Shown here: positions 11,721-22,002 of the stretch, in pieces
Position numbering within the stretch: the stretch's first letter is position 1
Layout: every line of letters starts with the position of its first letter
From: Perkinsus olseni
Taxonomy: Eukaryota > Perkinsozoa > Perkinsida
Direction of reading: 5' to 3'
Length of the DNA stretch: 64,000 nt
Assembly: GCA_013115125.1 (NCBI GenBank)
Contig: JABANN010000048.1
Span: 1-64,000, forward strand
Made by a program: the position numbers and the translations under genes
Notes under the pieces: model-generated
Told to the model about the DNA's origin: nothing
What the model saw: the letters and a program-made list of their open reading frames with translations, nothing else
Databases searched by the model: none

Positions 11721-14441
11721 TCAGCTAATTGGCATTTCGGATTGCGCGCTTACCGCTTCGATCATCTTCGCATGAACAAGCTTGCCCTCGAAGATCTCCT
11801 CACCCTCGGATTGGGGCACCAGCTTCTTAGCTACACACGAGCGCTCAACGAAAAAATTCGAGTGAGACTGAAGTTCAATCAACCCGATCGGGTCATGCGA
11901 TCCTACCTGCCTTATCAGACCAGCCAAATGTTGCATCGCAAATATTGAAGGCAACACCACCAATGATGGCCACAATCAGGCCAGCTCCGGGCACAATAGT
12001 CAGTGCGCACAACCCTGCGTTTGCAGCACCTCGCATGGACTGAGAATGACAACATATTACCGACGGCAGTTTGAACATGACGGTTTCCGATTCGGCACTC
12101 ACTGCTGCTGTGACCTTCCGCCGAGTAGTACGGACGTGAAGCTTCCCCTGCTTGCATTTCCGTACGTGATAGCCCACTTCGCACGCAGTGATCGCAGCAG
12201 ACACCATGACACCCTGAGGCGGCACGGCTGGGGCTCCAATGGCCCAAGGCTTACAAGAAGCCGCCGTTGGCATGTGGTAGTACCAGTCCTGTTCCCATGC
12301 CCCTCATGACCGTGGCTGCTCCAACGTTGTTAGCTGCGTCAAACATAGCACCTGTAGCATTATGCTCAGATCGCGAATATCTCGGCATGGCTTGGCCGAT
12401 GGTGGAGACATGTTTACCAGCTCTAGAAAAGCCAATCATGCCACCCATAACGGCCGCCCCCACCGTTCCACCCATCACAGTGCCCCTCGCAGCACCCACT
12501 CCCGCCTGACACGATAACGGAGTCAGACTATCACACAGGTATCATCGTCATCAATTGCTATTACCTCTTTGACGACCTTCACCCAATCTATCGAGAGTTT
12601 GCCAACATATGCTACTACCAGACCCGCAGCCTTCTCAGACATCGGTGGATCAGGCACAGTCATAAGAAATGTTCGCAAAGCCATTTGGCGCTCAAGTTGC
12701 TGCCTGAGATGAATCAGGAATACTGATGTCTCCGCGATCAAGACCTTAGACCAAACACGCAATATGTGGTTGGACGTGACACTACTTCCTGTAAGAGTCT
12801 ACTCCCTTAGTAACTCCGCAGGTTACAGCAGATGTGGCCGCGCCGAAGACGTTACTTGAAACGAGGGAAGAATTGGACGTTTTCACGGCCTAAGCAAAAC
12901 AGCGACACAATGATTAGACTACGAAAAGTAGCTACTGCCATGTCAAGTATAAAGCTAGCACGTACCCTGTGCTTCTTCAAATGTGTCGAGTCGATCTTGT
13001 CTGTAGGTGATGTGAGCTTCTCTCCGTCCTTATCAGTATCCGACTTGACCGGTGCTATTGATTCGAGGCCACTCGCGGCTCCTGTTGCTGGGATTGGAGA
13101 GCTGGACAAATACGCCGCATCTTCAGATACTGAAGTGACGGGCTCGACCATCTTGGACTCATGACCAGGGGTAGTCACTGAAACCACGTAATGTTCTATC
13201 ACCGCTCCTCACAAAGTGAAGAGGATTTGACCTCTAGAGCACAGCGCAAATGAATCACGATCTCGAACTACAGGGCTGCTTTGAATCCCTCTTCTTCCAA
13301 CTACCTCTCTGTGGCTCCTCTCGTGCGAAGGTTGGTGTCATCGTAGAGTGGTCAGCGCCAGGAGCAGGAGAAGCAGGAGGAGCGGATGCCCATTGCCATT
13401 CATCTTCATCATCGTCTGATGCATCGGCATCACTTCCAATGTTTCCTGGGGTAGTGGTTGTCGAGCTGTCCCCCCTTGTGTCAGTTGCTGTTTCTGCTGA
13501 ATGACCGTTCGTGCGCAACTTATTCTCCTGAGAATTCATCGCGTGAGAATAGACAATAATAAACGAAGGTGAAGAGCGCCAATTCGATCTCACCTCAATG
13601 GCAGGCACTAGCTTCTCTACAGCGTCGACATTAACCACATAGAGCAACCTCTCCCCGTGAACTTTATTATCTCGGTAGGCAAGCCGCAGCGTCCTCAAAC
13701 CTAGAAACCAGAAACCTTAGTGGAGACTCGCGACCGAGTTGCCCTTGTACCATGGAGATTCTCTTCTATAACGAGATCTTTGGTCATACAAGATAGCTCC
13801 CATCTCTGCTTCGGAGTCTTCTTACTGTTTGAGCTTTTCAGATCCAGCCATCGTGCCGCCGATCGATTGCGTTGGTTTCGAGATGCCATGTGAGGGCCTT
13901 TAGATGTTGGAGGCATCTTCGGTATATCCGAGATGTTGCCGGCACCGCCAGCGGCCACTAGGGTTACCTGCAAGATCAATGAATTATTCCTTCTAAGCTC
14001 AAAGATAACCAAATAGACCACAAATGAAGTTGATACTACTCGTGTCGCTTTCGCGGGGAACTTCAGCGTTCTAGAAGTCTTAAATCCAACTGTTCCAATC
14101 AGATACCGGTCGACCGGCTCCGTAGGCGCTGCTGGGTTGGCGTCCCCCTTCCCTCTCGCGTTTGTTGGCGCCTTCTGGGCAGACCCCTCGCAATCTTCTG
14201 GGACACCTGCAGTAAGTCCATTGAACCTTCGCGGCCCGGCGTCTCACCGTGACTTACCAGTTATGCCGGTATGCCTCCCCTTAGTGTTGGAGCGCTGCTT
14301 CCTCGCTTTGGTTCCTTGTTTGATGTTGGAATTTATCCACTGTGTCCAGGTTTGATCGTCCACTTCGCTCGGTTTCACAGCATAAATCTGCACATCTCTG
14401 CTGGAGAGATTGTAAACGTGTCGCGTATTGGTTTGGCCCAT
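11721..14441 (-). CDS. Putative N-myristoylated membrane protein with glycine-zipper C-terminus, unrecognised
   Basis: The start is MGQTNT, with Gly2 and Thr6 fitting the N-myristoylation consensus. About eleven exons follow: YNLSSRDVQIYAVKPSEVDD; a basic segment (SAARWLDLKSSNSKKTPKQR); a compact region LRTLRLAYRDNKVHGERLLY; a Ser/Asp/Glu-rich linker (GSDADASDDDEDEWQW); and a helical segment ending AGLVVAYVGKLSIDWVKVVK. The C-terminal third is Gly/Ala-rich with GxxxG repeats (GVGAARGTVMGGTVGAAVMG and GLCALTIVPGAGLIVAIIGG), typical of membrane-inserted glycine zippers. Introns are about 42-75 nt. The last junction is ambiguous. A GT donor gives a stop at 11845-11847; a GC donor six bases away gives 48 more charged residues ending at 11721, chosen here. 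Function unknown. Confidence 0.6.
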
Positions 14442-15190
14442 CAGCGAGAGAAAATAAAAAAAGCAAGCCGATTACCTACCGAGACATCAAAGCGCAGAGA
14501 CTGCCGCTGGCTCTCCACATCGTGTTCATACGAACACAAAGCATGACCGAACTACGTGGGTAGAAAGCGATTCAGCATATTGTTATGCATGCTGCCAACT
14601 AGGGCAAACAGTAATTAGCAGTTTCGGCCTCATAATTCCGAATGTAAGTGGCGCATCCACCGTGGCCAAGGTTCCTTAAATGGACACCGCTTGGCCATCA
14701 TCCACAGCATCGCAACAGTGAAGTACTCATCTACAGCAATGGACATGATATGATAAATGCTACCATGCAAGACTACCATATATCACAACATTAGCACTAG
14801 TGTACTTTGTACTGATAAATCAATTGGAGGGGTTGATAATCGAGACAATGCATTTCAATATGATACCACTGGAAGCGTCATCCGGTTGGAGAGCCCCTAA
14901 ATGAGGGCACCTACTTCCATAGTAATCAACTAACGCTATCAACGGAGGCATACGTAGCCGTATTACGGAGCTTGACAAATATCCTGCCACTCACTGACGT
15001 TGGGTAACTTACGTATAGTGATGGACGGCTCTCTTATTGGTGGAGTGGATTCAAATTGAGATAATCGGCGAATGAGACCAAACAGATATCCACTAAAAAC
15101 ATATAATAATAGATTCTTTGGAATTATGGAGGGCAGCGAGTTGACAATGAATATACGCGCGATGCTCGGCGACCTTACCGGTGAAAAGGT
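14442..15190. other. AT-richer intergenic region
   Basis: From about 14570 to 15170 the sequence is visibly richer in A/T than its surroundings and I find no long or spliceable frame. It separates two minus-strand genes and probably holds the promoter of the 11.7-14.4 kb gene and the 3' UTR of the CCCH gene. Confidence 0.45.
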
Positions 15191-16534
15191 TCAATCCGAA
15201 GCATCCAGAACAAAGAGCGCACAGGAGAGCGATGTATAGAATGCCTTCGCACTATCGTCATTACTCGAAGACACCGCATTACGTCTCGGATATCCGTCGC
15301 AGGACGACGAGGACTCCCTTTCTGAGTGGATGGTTGTAGCATACGAATCCGTCGAAGGAACCCGGCGCCACCACAGATACGAGTCACCCTGCTGCTCCCG
15401 GTGCAGGTCGGCATCAATTCCGCGGAATCGACAAATATCATGATGATACCCGCCACAATCTCGAACCGAAATATAAGAGCCACTATGACGGCTTGGAGTA
15501 GTACCCAATCTCTGGCTGAAGCATGCGTGGGCCTTGACTTCCCCAGAATAACAGCCTGCGCAATCAACGCAGTCGGTAGAAGGAGTCGGAGCCTGTACCG
15601 GGTGGTTGAGCGAGCTGGGCGAAGAATCCTCTGCAGGCTTCGGGCCGACCTCCGGACAACTGCTTGGCCCACTATCCGAGGCAAGGCCAGGCCGATAGAT
15701 ATCAACGTCTGCATGGATCGGACTTATTGATGACCCGAAGCGCTTCGGAATTGCCGCTGAACGGCAATTGCAAGATGTTCCCAAATTAGCATCCACAGTG
15801 GTGGCTTCCGAGACAACAGAGTCACACCTCCCGTATTTCTCTCCCCCAGCAACCGTCGGAGATAAAGGAGTGCAGCTTTCCGGTGCAATCGCATCGTCGC
15901 GTACTTGCGGAGCAGAAGCTGGTACCGGTTCCCGCAAATCACACGGCGCGTCCATCGGAGACCTCCACTCTCTTCCCAGTAACCGATTCGCCGCAACCCT
16001 CAACTTGGCTTTCGACCTCCCCGAAGTTGCTGTCTTGCCTCCCGTTACACTACTATGCATTCGGGAAGGATCCTCACTAGCTTGCCCTGATACGGTAACA
16101 GGTCTCAACTCTGACTCCGCATGAGCATAGGCACATCCCTTTCTAGTGCAGTTAGGCAAGAAAGGGCACATTTTCGTGCAGTGGAAGTCGGGCTTCGGCT
16201 TCAGCTCCTCCGGGGAATGTGCAAACTTGCACTGGTCTCCCCGTTCGCAAATCTGCTTCTCGAAGAACGAACACATTCTTGTCTTGTACAACCTGGGCTT
16301 CAATCCGCCGCCTTCTGTATGCCCCGAAGGTTCGGACGAAGAGTGAGTAGAAGGGCAGCGTTCGTCCAAGACACGAGCTTTATCAGGCCTACATTCACTG
16401 CCTGCAACATTACCGATCTGCTCCTTGCATGAGCCTTTCCGAAGGGGAGTTGCTCCCTTTCTGGCAGTGTCATGATATTTAGCGGAACAAGAGACGCCGG
16501 GTCGTGGCGATAATTGGGGAAGCCGTGTGGGCAT
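15191..16534 (-). CDS. Tandem CCCH zinc-finger protein
   Basis: Two adjacent CCCH fingers sit near the N-terminal quarter. The first is led by RLYKTRM and runs CSFFEKQICERGDQCKFAH (C-x7-C-x5-C-x3-H). It is followed by SPEELKPKPDFHCTKM and then CPFLPNCTRKGCAYAH (C-x5-C-x4-C-x3-H) with AESELRPV. The KTRMC...FAHSPEEL pattern is characteristic of alveolate CCCH proteins, which bind RNA, often AU-rich mRNA, to regulate stability or translation. The rest is low-complexity Ser/Pro-rich sequence with no other domain. I start at the ATG at 16534 (MPTRLPQLSP). The frame stays open upstream to at least 16606, so an upstream exon is possible. Single exon as far as can be seen. Confidence 0.85.
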   Translation of the reverse strand: MPTRLPQLSPRPGVSCSAKYHDTARKGATPLRKGSCKEQIGNVAGSECRPDKARVLDERCPSTHSSSEPSGHTEGGGLKPRLYKTRMCSFFEKQICERGDQCKFAHSPEELKPKPDFHCTKMCPFLPNCTRKGCAYAHAESELRPVTVSGQASEDPSRMHSSVTGGKTATSGRSKAKLRVAANRLLGREWRSPMDAPCDLREPVPASAPQVRDDAIAPESCTPLSPTVAGGEKYGRCDSVVSEATTVDANLGTSCNCRSAAIPKRFGSSISPIHADVDIYRPGLASDSGPSSCPEVGPKPAEDSSPSSLNHPVQAPTPSTDCVDCAGCYSGEVKAHACFSQRLGTTPSRHSGSYISVRDCGGYHHDICRFRGIDADLHREQQGDSYLWWRRVPSTDSYATTIHSERESSSSCDGYPRRNAVSSSNDDSAKAFYTSLSCALFVLDASD

Positions 16535-16799
16535 GAGACAAACGGGAAGGATACCTTTCGCGGTAACGTTCGGCCGTGACGCGACCCGCGCACATGCAAC
16601 TTGCACAACAGCGCAAGATTCACCCGGGATGTTTCTTTGCGTTGAGCCAAGATTCTCGGCCCGTGAACTCCATCCCTATTCATTGCAAGAGACCGGCAAC
16701 AAGGCTTTTTGTGTCCCTAGGCGAGTCCCAGACTTGAATAGGAGAGCTCTACCGACTCGTGAGTCGTCAGTTATTACTTGGAAACCCTTCTCTACATCG
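16535..16799. promoter_or_regulatory. Shared divergent promoter region (inferred)
   Basis: This 265-bp gap separates the ATG of the CCCH gene (-) from the ATG of the EF-hand/WD40 gene (+). With so little room, both promoters must be here or overlap the coding ends. No TATA-like element is obvious. Confidence 0.35.
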
Positions 16800-19359
16800 A
16801 TGGCGAACACTTACGAAGGTCCAGGGCAGGTGCCCTCGGATAACCGTCTCTTTCCTGGCCAGATGCGCGACGATCGCACTACCGGGGAACTGGACGAAGA
16901 GCAAGTAAATCACTACCACTAACCGGGGAATATTTCTACCCGTTTCCAGTTATTGCACATCTTCAAGCAGATTGACACCGACAACTCAGGCGGAATTGAC
17001 GTCGACGAACTTGAGGAGGCTCTGCGAATGCTCGGAATCAAGCGTACACTCTCTTCGTGGTTGATGGAGGCCACTGATAAGTTGTAGATACGTTTTCATC
17101 TACTAGGAAGGTTCTCAAGAGCATAGATACTGACGGCAACGGTAATGGATGAGGTATGGTCGCACGAGCACTCGAGTGCTCTCAGGTACCATTGAGCCCC
17201 ACGAATTCATAGAGTTCTTCTCTAAGGTCACCAATCCCCACGAGTTCCGTAGGAGCTCGATTCGGTCTATTTGGTCTCAAGTTCAGAATTAGGCGACTTG
17301 TTGGGAAAGCAAAACCAAGCCTACTTCGACTACAAGACCATGGTGGCGGAAGACTCAGGTTTCGGCCGAAGATACCGTGTTCCGGAGACCGTTTTAAGTA
17401 CTCATGACATGCTCCTCAACGGTTCATGTATCATTCAGTTTTCCCCGCTCTCTTCAGGCGATAAGAAAATACCCGCCCACACAGAGAATGTTGAGTCCAT
17501 CAAATGGCTGGGTTCCAGCCGGTTTGCTAGCGCCTCGCTTGATCGTACAGTGAAGGTGGATACATAGCCCAGAATATCACCTAGATCGTCGAAGCCCTGC
17601 TAGCGTGTTCAACCCTCAGGTCTGGGATTTCTCTGCTACCGAGAAGCCTCTCGCTTCTTACGCCTATCCCTCGTCGATTTACTCCATGGACGTGGCATCT
17701 AGCGGTAACTCCGTCATTTCGTTGTTTCATGTTTGTATTGACATTCTCTTCACAGGAAAATGGGCCATCGTGGGTTTTGAAAAAGCGGTTGATGGAGCGA
17801 ACCTGATGTATTATCGCGTCTTAAGCTACGGAGAATCATCTCTCGGGCAGTTACATGTCTGTTGTCGACTTCGAAACTGGGAGCCCAATGAAGGCGAAGT
17901 TGAAGGGGCACGAGTCCGCTGTCTTCGCCTGCGAGGTGTCGTCAGACGAGATGTAGAACCACATGTCTTGGACCTCACATCTCCCATGTGCAGGCGTTCA
18001 GGTACATCGCATCAGGTAGTCAGCACGGGAGGGTCCTACTGCATGATGCTAGAACTTGCGAACAAGTGTCTGAGGTGAATGATCCTGTTTTAATCGTTTG
18101 CCGTATGTCTTACTTGATCAGTTACGTCGTAGTCCTCGCCTCATACAATCCGTTGATTTCAACGACTATGCTAGGCTCGTAGCGTCCTGTGGTAGCGATG
18201 GGGATGTTGTCATAACCGACATATCAGTGGGCTGCTTGCGAGCCCTTAGTTGACCATATAATTTCTTTACTCCAGGCTGCACCCACTACCAAGCCTGCTT
18301 TTGTTATTGACGAGGCCGCATCCACGGACATAGTGTGGGCACTCTTGAAATCTTCACTCGCTTTGTTACGAGTACTCCGTTCAGATATGATGTTGTCTTT
18401 CGCGGTGAACATGAAATCCTCACTTGTGGAGGGGACTACTGCTGCAAGCGGTGGGATATGCGGAAGCTCGAGGTGGCTGGTCATCGTTTTTCGAGGACCA
18501 GCCTGGTCTGCGTTTTCAGAACGGACCCGTTCAACGTTATCTCGGCCATACTTCACCAATTAGGAAAATAGTTCTCTCTGATAAGCGTGATGGGAAGTGA
18601 GGGTCGCGGCTCAGTTCGTCGTGATTATGTCGATGTCCGAGGTACTTCATTTCTGGGTGTGAAGACGGGTGTGTTCGCCTCTGGATTGTGGAAGAGATGG
18701 AGACGATACAGGATCAGATTGTACCGCCAGCAACATACTCGCGGAGGTCACTCTTCGTCGTCAATAGCGCCATTTGGAGAGGAAGTACAACCGCATCAAA
18801 GGAGAATTGGACGCGATAAAGGAGGACCTCCAAAGCTCCGCTGAGATGTTGAGAACTAAAGCCGAAGTATCGGCTTATTGATGCTCCTGCTGTGACGTGA
18901 CTAGCGCTCGGATTGGAGCTTGATTGGAGCGATTGATAGCTTGTTCAGAAAGAGAAGGCTGGAGGAATATCCACCAGGCTGGAGGCATGCCAAGCTGAGA
19001 TCAATTACATGAAGGACTGTGAGGCTGAAAGACAAGCTCTTGGATGCGTCCAGGCACAGTGCGTCCCTTGACTGCTCGGCACTACATAGATTCAACAACT
19101 CTGTTGTTCTCAGTCTGAGTCTCGGAGGACATCGAGGGGCAGTGACCTCCCTCTCGTGGCGGGAGGGAGACAGCCCCTCCCACTTCGAGGTCCTTTCCGC
19201 CGGCACTGACTCAAGTATATACATGCATAGCATCAATCTGCCAAGCACCGACACATTTAAAGTGAGAAAGATGCTCGCTGACTAACAGAATTCTTCTACT
19301 TACAGAAATGGGAGCCTCACAGCAGCCTCGTTCGGCGTTTCTCTGACGACCTCTCCTGA
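16800..19359 (+). CDS. EF-hand and WD40-repeat protein with coiled coil
   Basis: Exon 1 (16800-16904) encodes MANTYEGPGQ...DEEQ. A 45-nt intron precedes exon 2 at 16950. EF-hand 1 has the loop DTDNSGGIDVDE and EF-hand 2 (split by an intron) DTDGNGT-IEPHE, so Ca2+ binding is likely. WD40 blades follow: HTENVESIKWLGSSRFASAS; a DRTVKVWDF junction across an intron; LKGHESAVFACEVSS; IASGSQHGRVLLHDAR; LVASCGSDGDVVITDI; LTCGGDYCCKRWDMR; PVQRYLGHTSPIRKIV; and ISGCEDGCVRLWIVEEM. Then comes a coiled coil (RKYNRIKGELDAIKEDLQSS) and a last WD-like unit (LGGHRGAVTSLSW). The last exon ends RRFSDDLS at a TGA (19357-19359). EF-hand plus WD40 proteins are common in ciliated protists, but I cannot assign an orthologue. 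Confidence 0.82.
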
Positions 19360-19856
19360 TTTCACCCATGTGTCGTATACGTGCTTGTTCTCTTGTGGAA
19401 CGTCTCCATAATCGGCAATTGCGTTGCAGTAACCTTTCAACTCAGAGGAGCAGGCGTCAGAAAATATCACGCGAAATTCCCTGGTGTGACCAGGCCGGTG
19501 ATACCCTAGATTGAGAAAAAAGCGATTGCCACACGCGATCACGACTGATACACAGTAATGTCAGCGTCCAAAACGTATCATATATTAGACTGTAAAAAGG
19601 TAGTTCCTACTGGGTGGATCCGCTTCTGCGTGGGTTCTATGATACTATTACTCAATGAGAGTGACTGCGAATGATTGATAGCATCCCCCACTGGCAGCAG
19701 CAACTCACTCAAAAGAAAGATAACCTTGAAACGCAAACATGTCACTCATACCAGCAGTAGCGCCATCCCCGCGACAGCCAGCGCAAGAAACAATAGTATC
19801 ATATCGAAGTCAAGCAACGTATCGCTCTCCAACCGTGCCTAGATTCGTGTTGGACA
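19360..19856. other. Convergent 3' intergenic region
   Basis: About 500 bp between two convergent gene ends. The minus-strand frame 19300-19542 is antisense to the end of the EF-hand/WD40 gene and has no recognisable content. Presumed 3' UTRs. Confidence 0.45.
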
Positions 19857-21615
19857 CTAGCCCGACGCTGAGAACTTATCTACACCTGGAAGAGCTTCAA
19901 ATCCGTGCATGGGTTGCCAGCCACCCGTCGAGGCATTATACGCTACCCAACCTTCCGTTCCGATAGGTGGCCCATCACCGTTAGACATGCAATGGTATGC
20001 AGATCGCACGCCCGGAATATGCATACTTGCGCCCAGTTGCCAGACCTTTCCGGTGAAATACAGTGACATCGGGCCATCCTTGCGGGGTTCAGTCCTAATA
20101 TAGTAGTGCTTGCCATTATGAGTACCCATTCGCTTGTATATTCCCTCAAGGCCAGCCGGGCATCCCCTTATAGTGACGTAGTCGTCATCCACCCCTGAGT
20201 TGCCGCCCAAGGTATTCGCACCGGGATGCAGCTCATTCATTAGAGATGCCCTCTCACTCGCCCAGTCAGGCAGCATCCGAAGAATCTCCTCCTTAGCGGT
20301 ACGGCTAGCCGCAGAGTTCTTCAAAGCCCATCGTAAGAAAGGTAGCGGCGAGAACCTCGCCTTTTTCGCACAATCGAGAAGCAGCAGTAAGCATTCCTCG
20401 GCATCAGCAGAGTCCTGTGGAAGTTGTGTTGGGAACCGTGGATGTATTGTAGATAGAGTAACGTACTTGAGCAGGGCCTGACCTCGATCGAGAGCTCCAC
20501 TCTCCAGAGTATTATGTACAGCAGTTGCCCATGTCGCTAAGTTCATGTCGGTCAATGCCGTCTCCTGCAACTTTATGGCCAGGTTACAGTTGATTTCAGA
20601 AGGGTTCAAGTGTATCACACGGAGGATGGCTTCGATCGCTGCAACTCGTTCAGCAACTTTCGAAGTGCTACCAATGATTCGCCGTTTCTTCCCAAAAGCA
20701 TCCACTGCCTCCAAAGCCATCTCTGATACATCCTGGACCACCGCGAGGGATCCGCACCGAATACTAGAACGCACAGCAACAACTGGCAAGAGCGATGTTT
20801 GCATCTTCGCACTATATCCGCTCTCTTTGCACGTCTTTTGCACGATGTTTAACAACGGCACCACCCACTCCTTGACATCACTGTCATCGAGACTGGTCAA
20901 CTGCACCAAGAGGAAATTGACGGCCTCCAAAGCGACATTCGGCTTCCTAAGTATCATGCGTACATCGTCCGTGAAAAGCGCACGGCATATATACTGATGG
21001 ACACTCGATAGTGAACTTGAGCCTTTCACATAGTCGGCTTGGTTCTGAAAGAGCCTAGAAAGGCCCCTACACACCATACCGATCTCGAAATCACCGGACC
21101 ACTGCTGTTGGCCGATGATGTGGGGCATTCTCTTGAGCAGCTCAGCTCCTTCTTGTGGCACGAGAACTCTAGCCAGAGCTACGAGTAATCGCTCCAATGC
21201 CAGGGGCTGTCCCAGTGTTGGTAATATTTCCAATGGCAACTTGTTTATTTTCTGAAACATGAGCGGCACTACGATGGCCGCGAAAAGGCCAAGTCGCACC
21301 CAAATAATGAACGGATAACATATTGAGGGATGGTGAGGACTCAGAGAATGCTACTACCTCGTTCCTGAGTATCAGAGCTTCAAGAAGCTTCGACCAGGAA
21401 TCCGCTGACCTTGGGTTAAGTTTCGCATCCCTCCACAGCTTTTTCATCACGTCATCATCGTGATAATTCAATGTAGCATCTGGGCTTCCCTGTTCCTTCA
21501 CAGCTGATGAAGCGCTGGCACTGGAGACACCAACTACTAGACCAGGGGGTACTTGATGCTGGTTTAGCTGCCCGAACTGCGCGCGGCAAGTCCGCCATGC
21601 CACTCGGCGAAGCAT
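19857..21615 (-). CDS. Helical-repeat protein with mitochondrial-type N-terminus and conserved C-terminal module
   Basis: Exon 1 (21358-21615) starts MLRRVAWRTCRAQFGQ, an Arg-rich, acid-free N-terminus typical of mitochondrial presequences. A 106-nt intron separates it from exon 2 (19857-21251). The body is alpha-helical, Leu/Ala-rich repeat sequence of the organellar RNA-binding or FASTK-like kind, though no RAP domain is present. The last ~100 residues form a different, Trp/Gly-rich beta-type module: VTIRGCPAGLEGIYKRMGTH, then GKHYYIRTEP, LYFTGKVWQLG and ends GWQPMHGFEALPG. It resembles small repeated modules I associate with alveolate and algal proteins that combine GxY..G..NG..xY with LYF...WxIG. 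Function unknown; a mitochondrial RNA role is inference. Confidence 0.75.
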
Positions 21616-22002
21616 AAAATACAGTCTGTAGGAAACCCACTACTGGAGAGCTCCGATTCGGAACGCAAGTATTCAATAGCTCGGCCGTCTCCCATGGATG
21701 CGACCCGAGACGACCCCGCTAGGTTGGAAGATTCTATCATGCCCAACATACTGACGGCAACCCAAAACTGTGAACACGAACAGAAAACGCAGTTTCATGG
21801 TCGTGGTTGTCACAAATCCGATACATGTATCTCCGCTAAGTGGTCTCCAATTCCTCCCCTTCTTTGTGGAGAAGTCTTCCTGTATTGGGTGCCAACTCCA
21901 AATCAACCCAGGCAGTACGGTTATGCTCGTTGCCATACCTGCATCGGGAAAGTCTAATCCCGGGTTGCAAGGACTTCCGGCGACCGCAGCGACTCAAAGT
22001 TG
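21616..22002. other. Intergenic gap between two minus-strand genes
   Basis: 387 bp between the start of the helical-repeat gene and the stop of the DUF3431-like gene. Frames on both strands are open (for example a signal-peptide-like MKLRFLFVFTVLG on the minus strand) but cannot be joined to anything credible. Confidence 0.4.

Noticed and set aside
11619-11948. Plus-strand frame of 109 codons with an ATG
   Set aside because: It overlaps the last exons of the minus-strand glycine-zipper gene and has no splice context or family. I could not exclude it fully, but the minus-strand reading is better supported.
12500-12540. Introns of 15-31 nt (here and near 13.7, 18.6, 25.8 and 46.35 kb)
   Set aside because: Each disappeared when a nearby alternative donor or acceptor, giving a 42-110-nt intron and keeping the frame, was used. 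No evidence remains for ultra-short introns.
15175-15714. Minus-strand frame of 179 codons overlapping the end of the CCCH gene
   Set aside because: It shares the strand but is in another frame, is Arg-rich and lacks any motif. The CCCH frame is continuous through the region.
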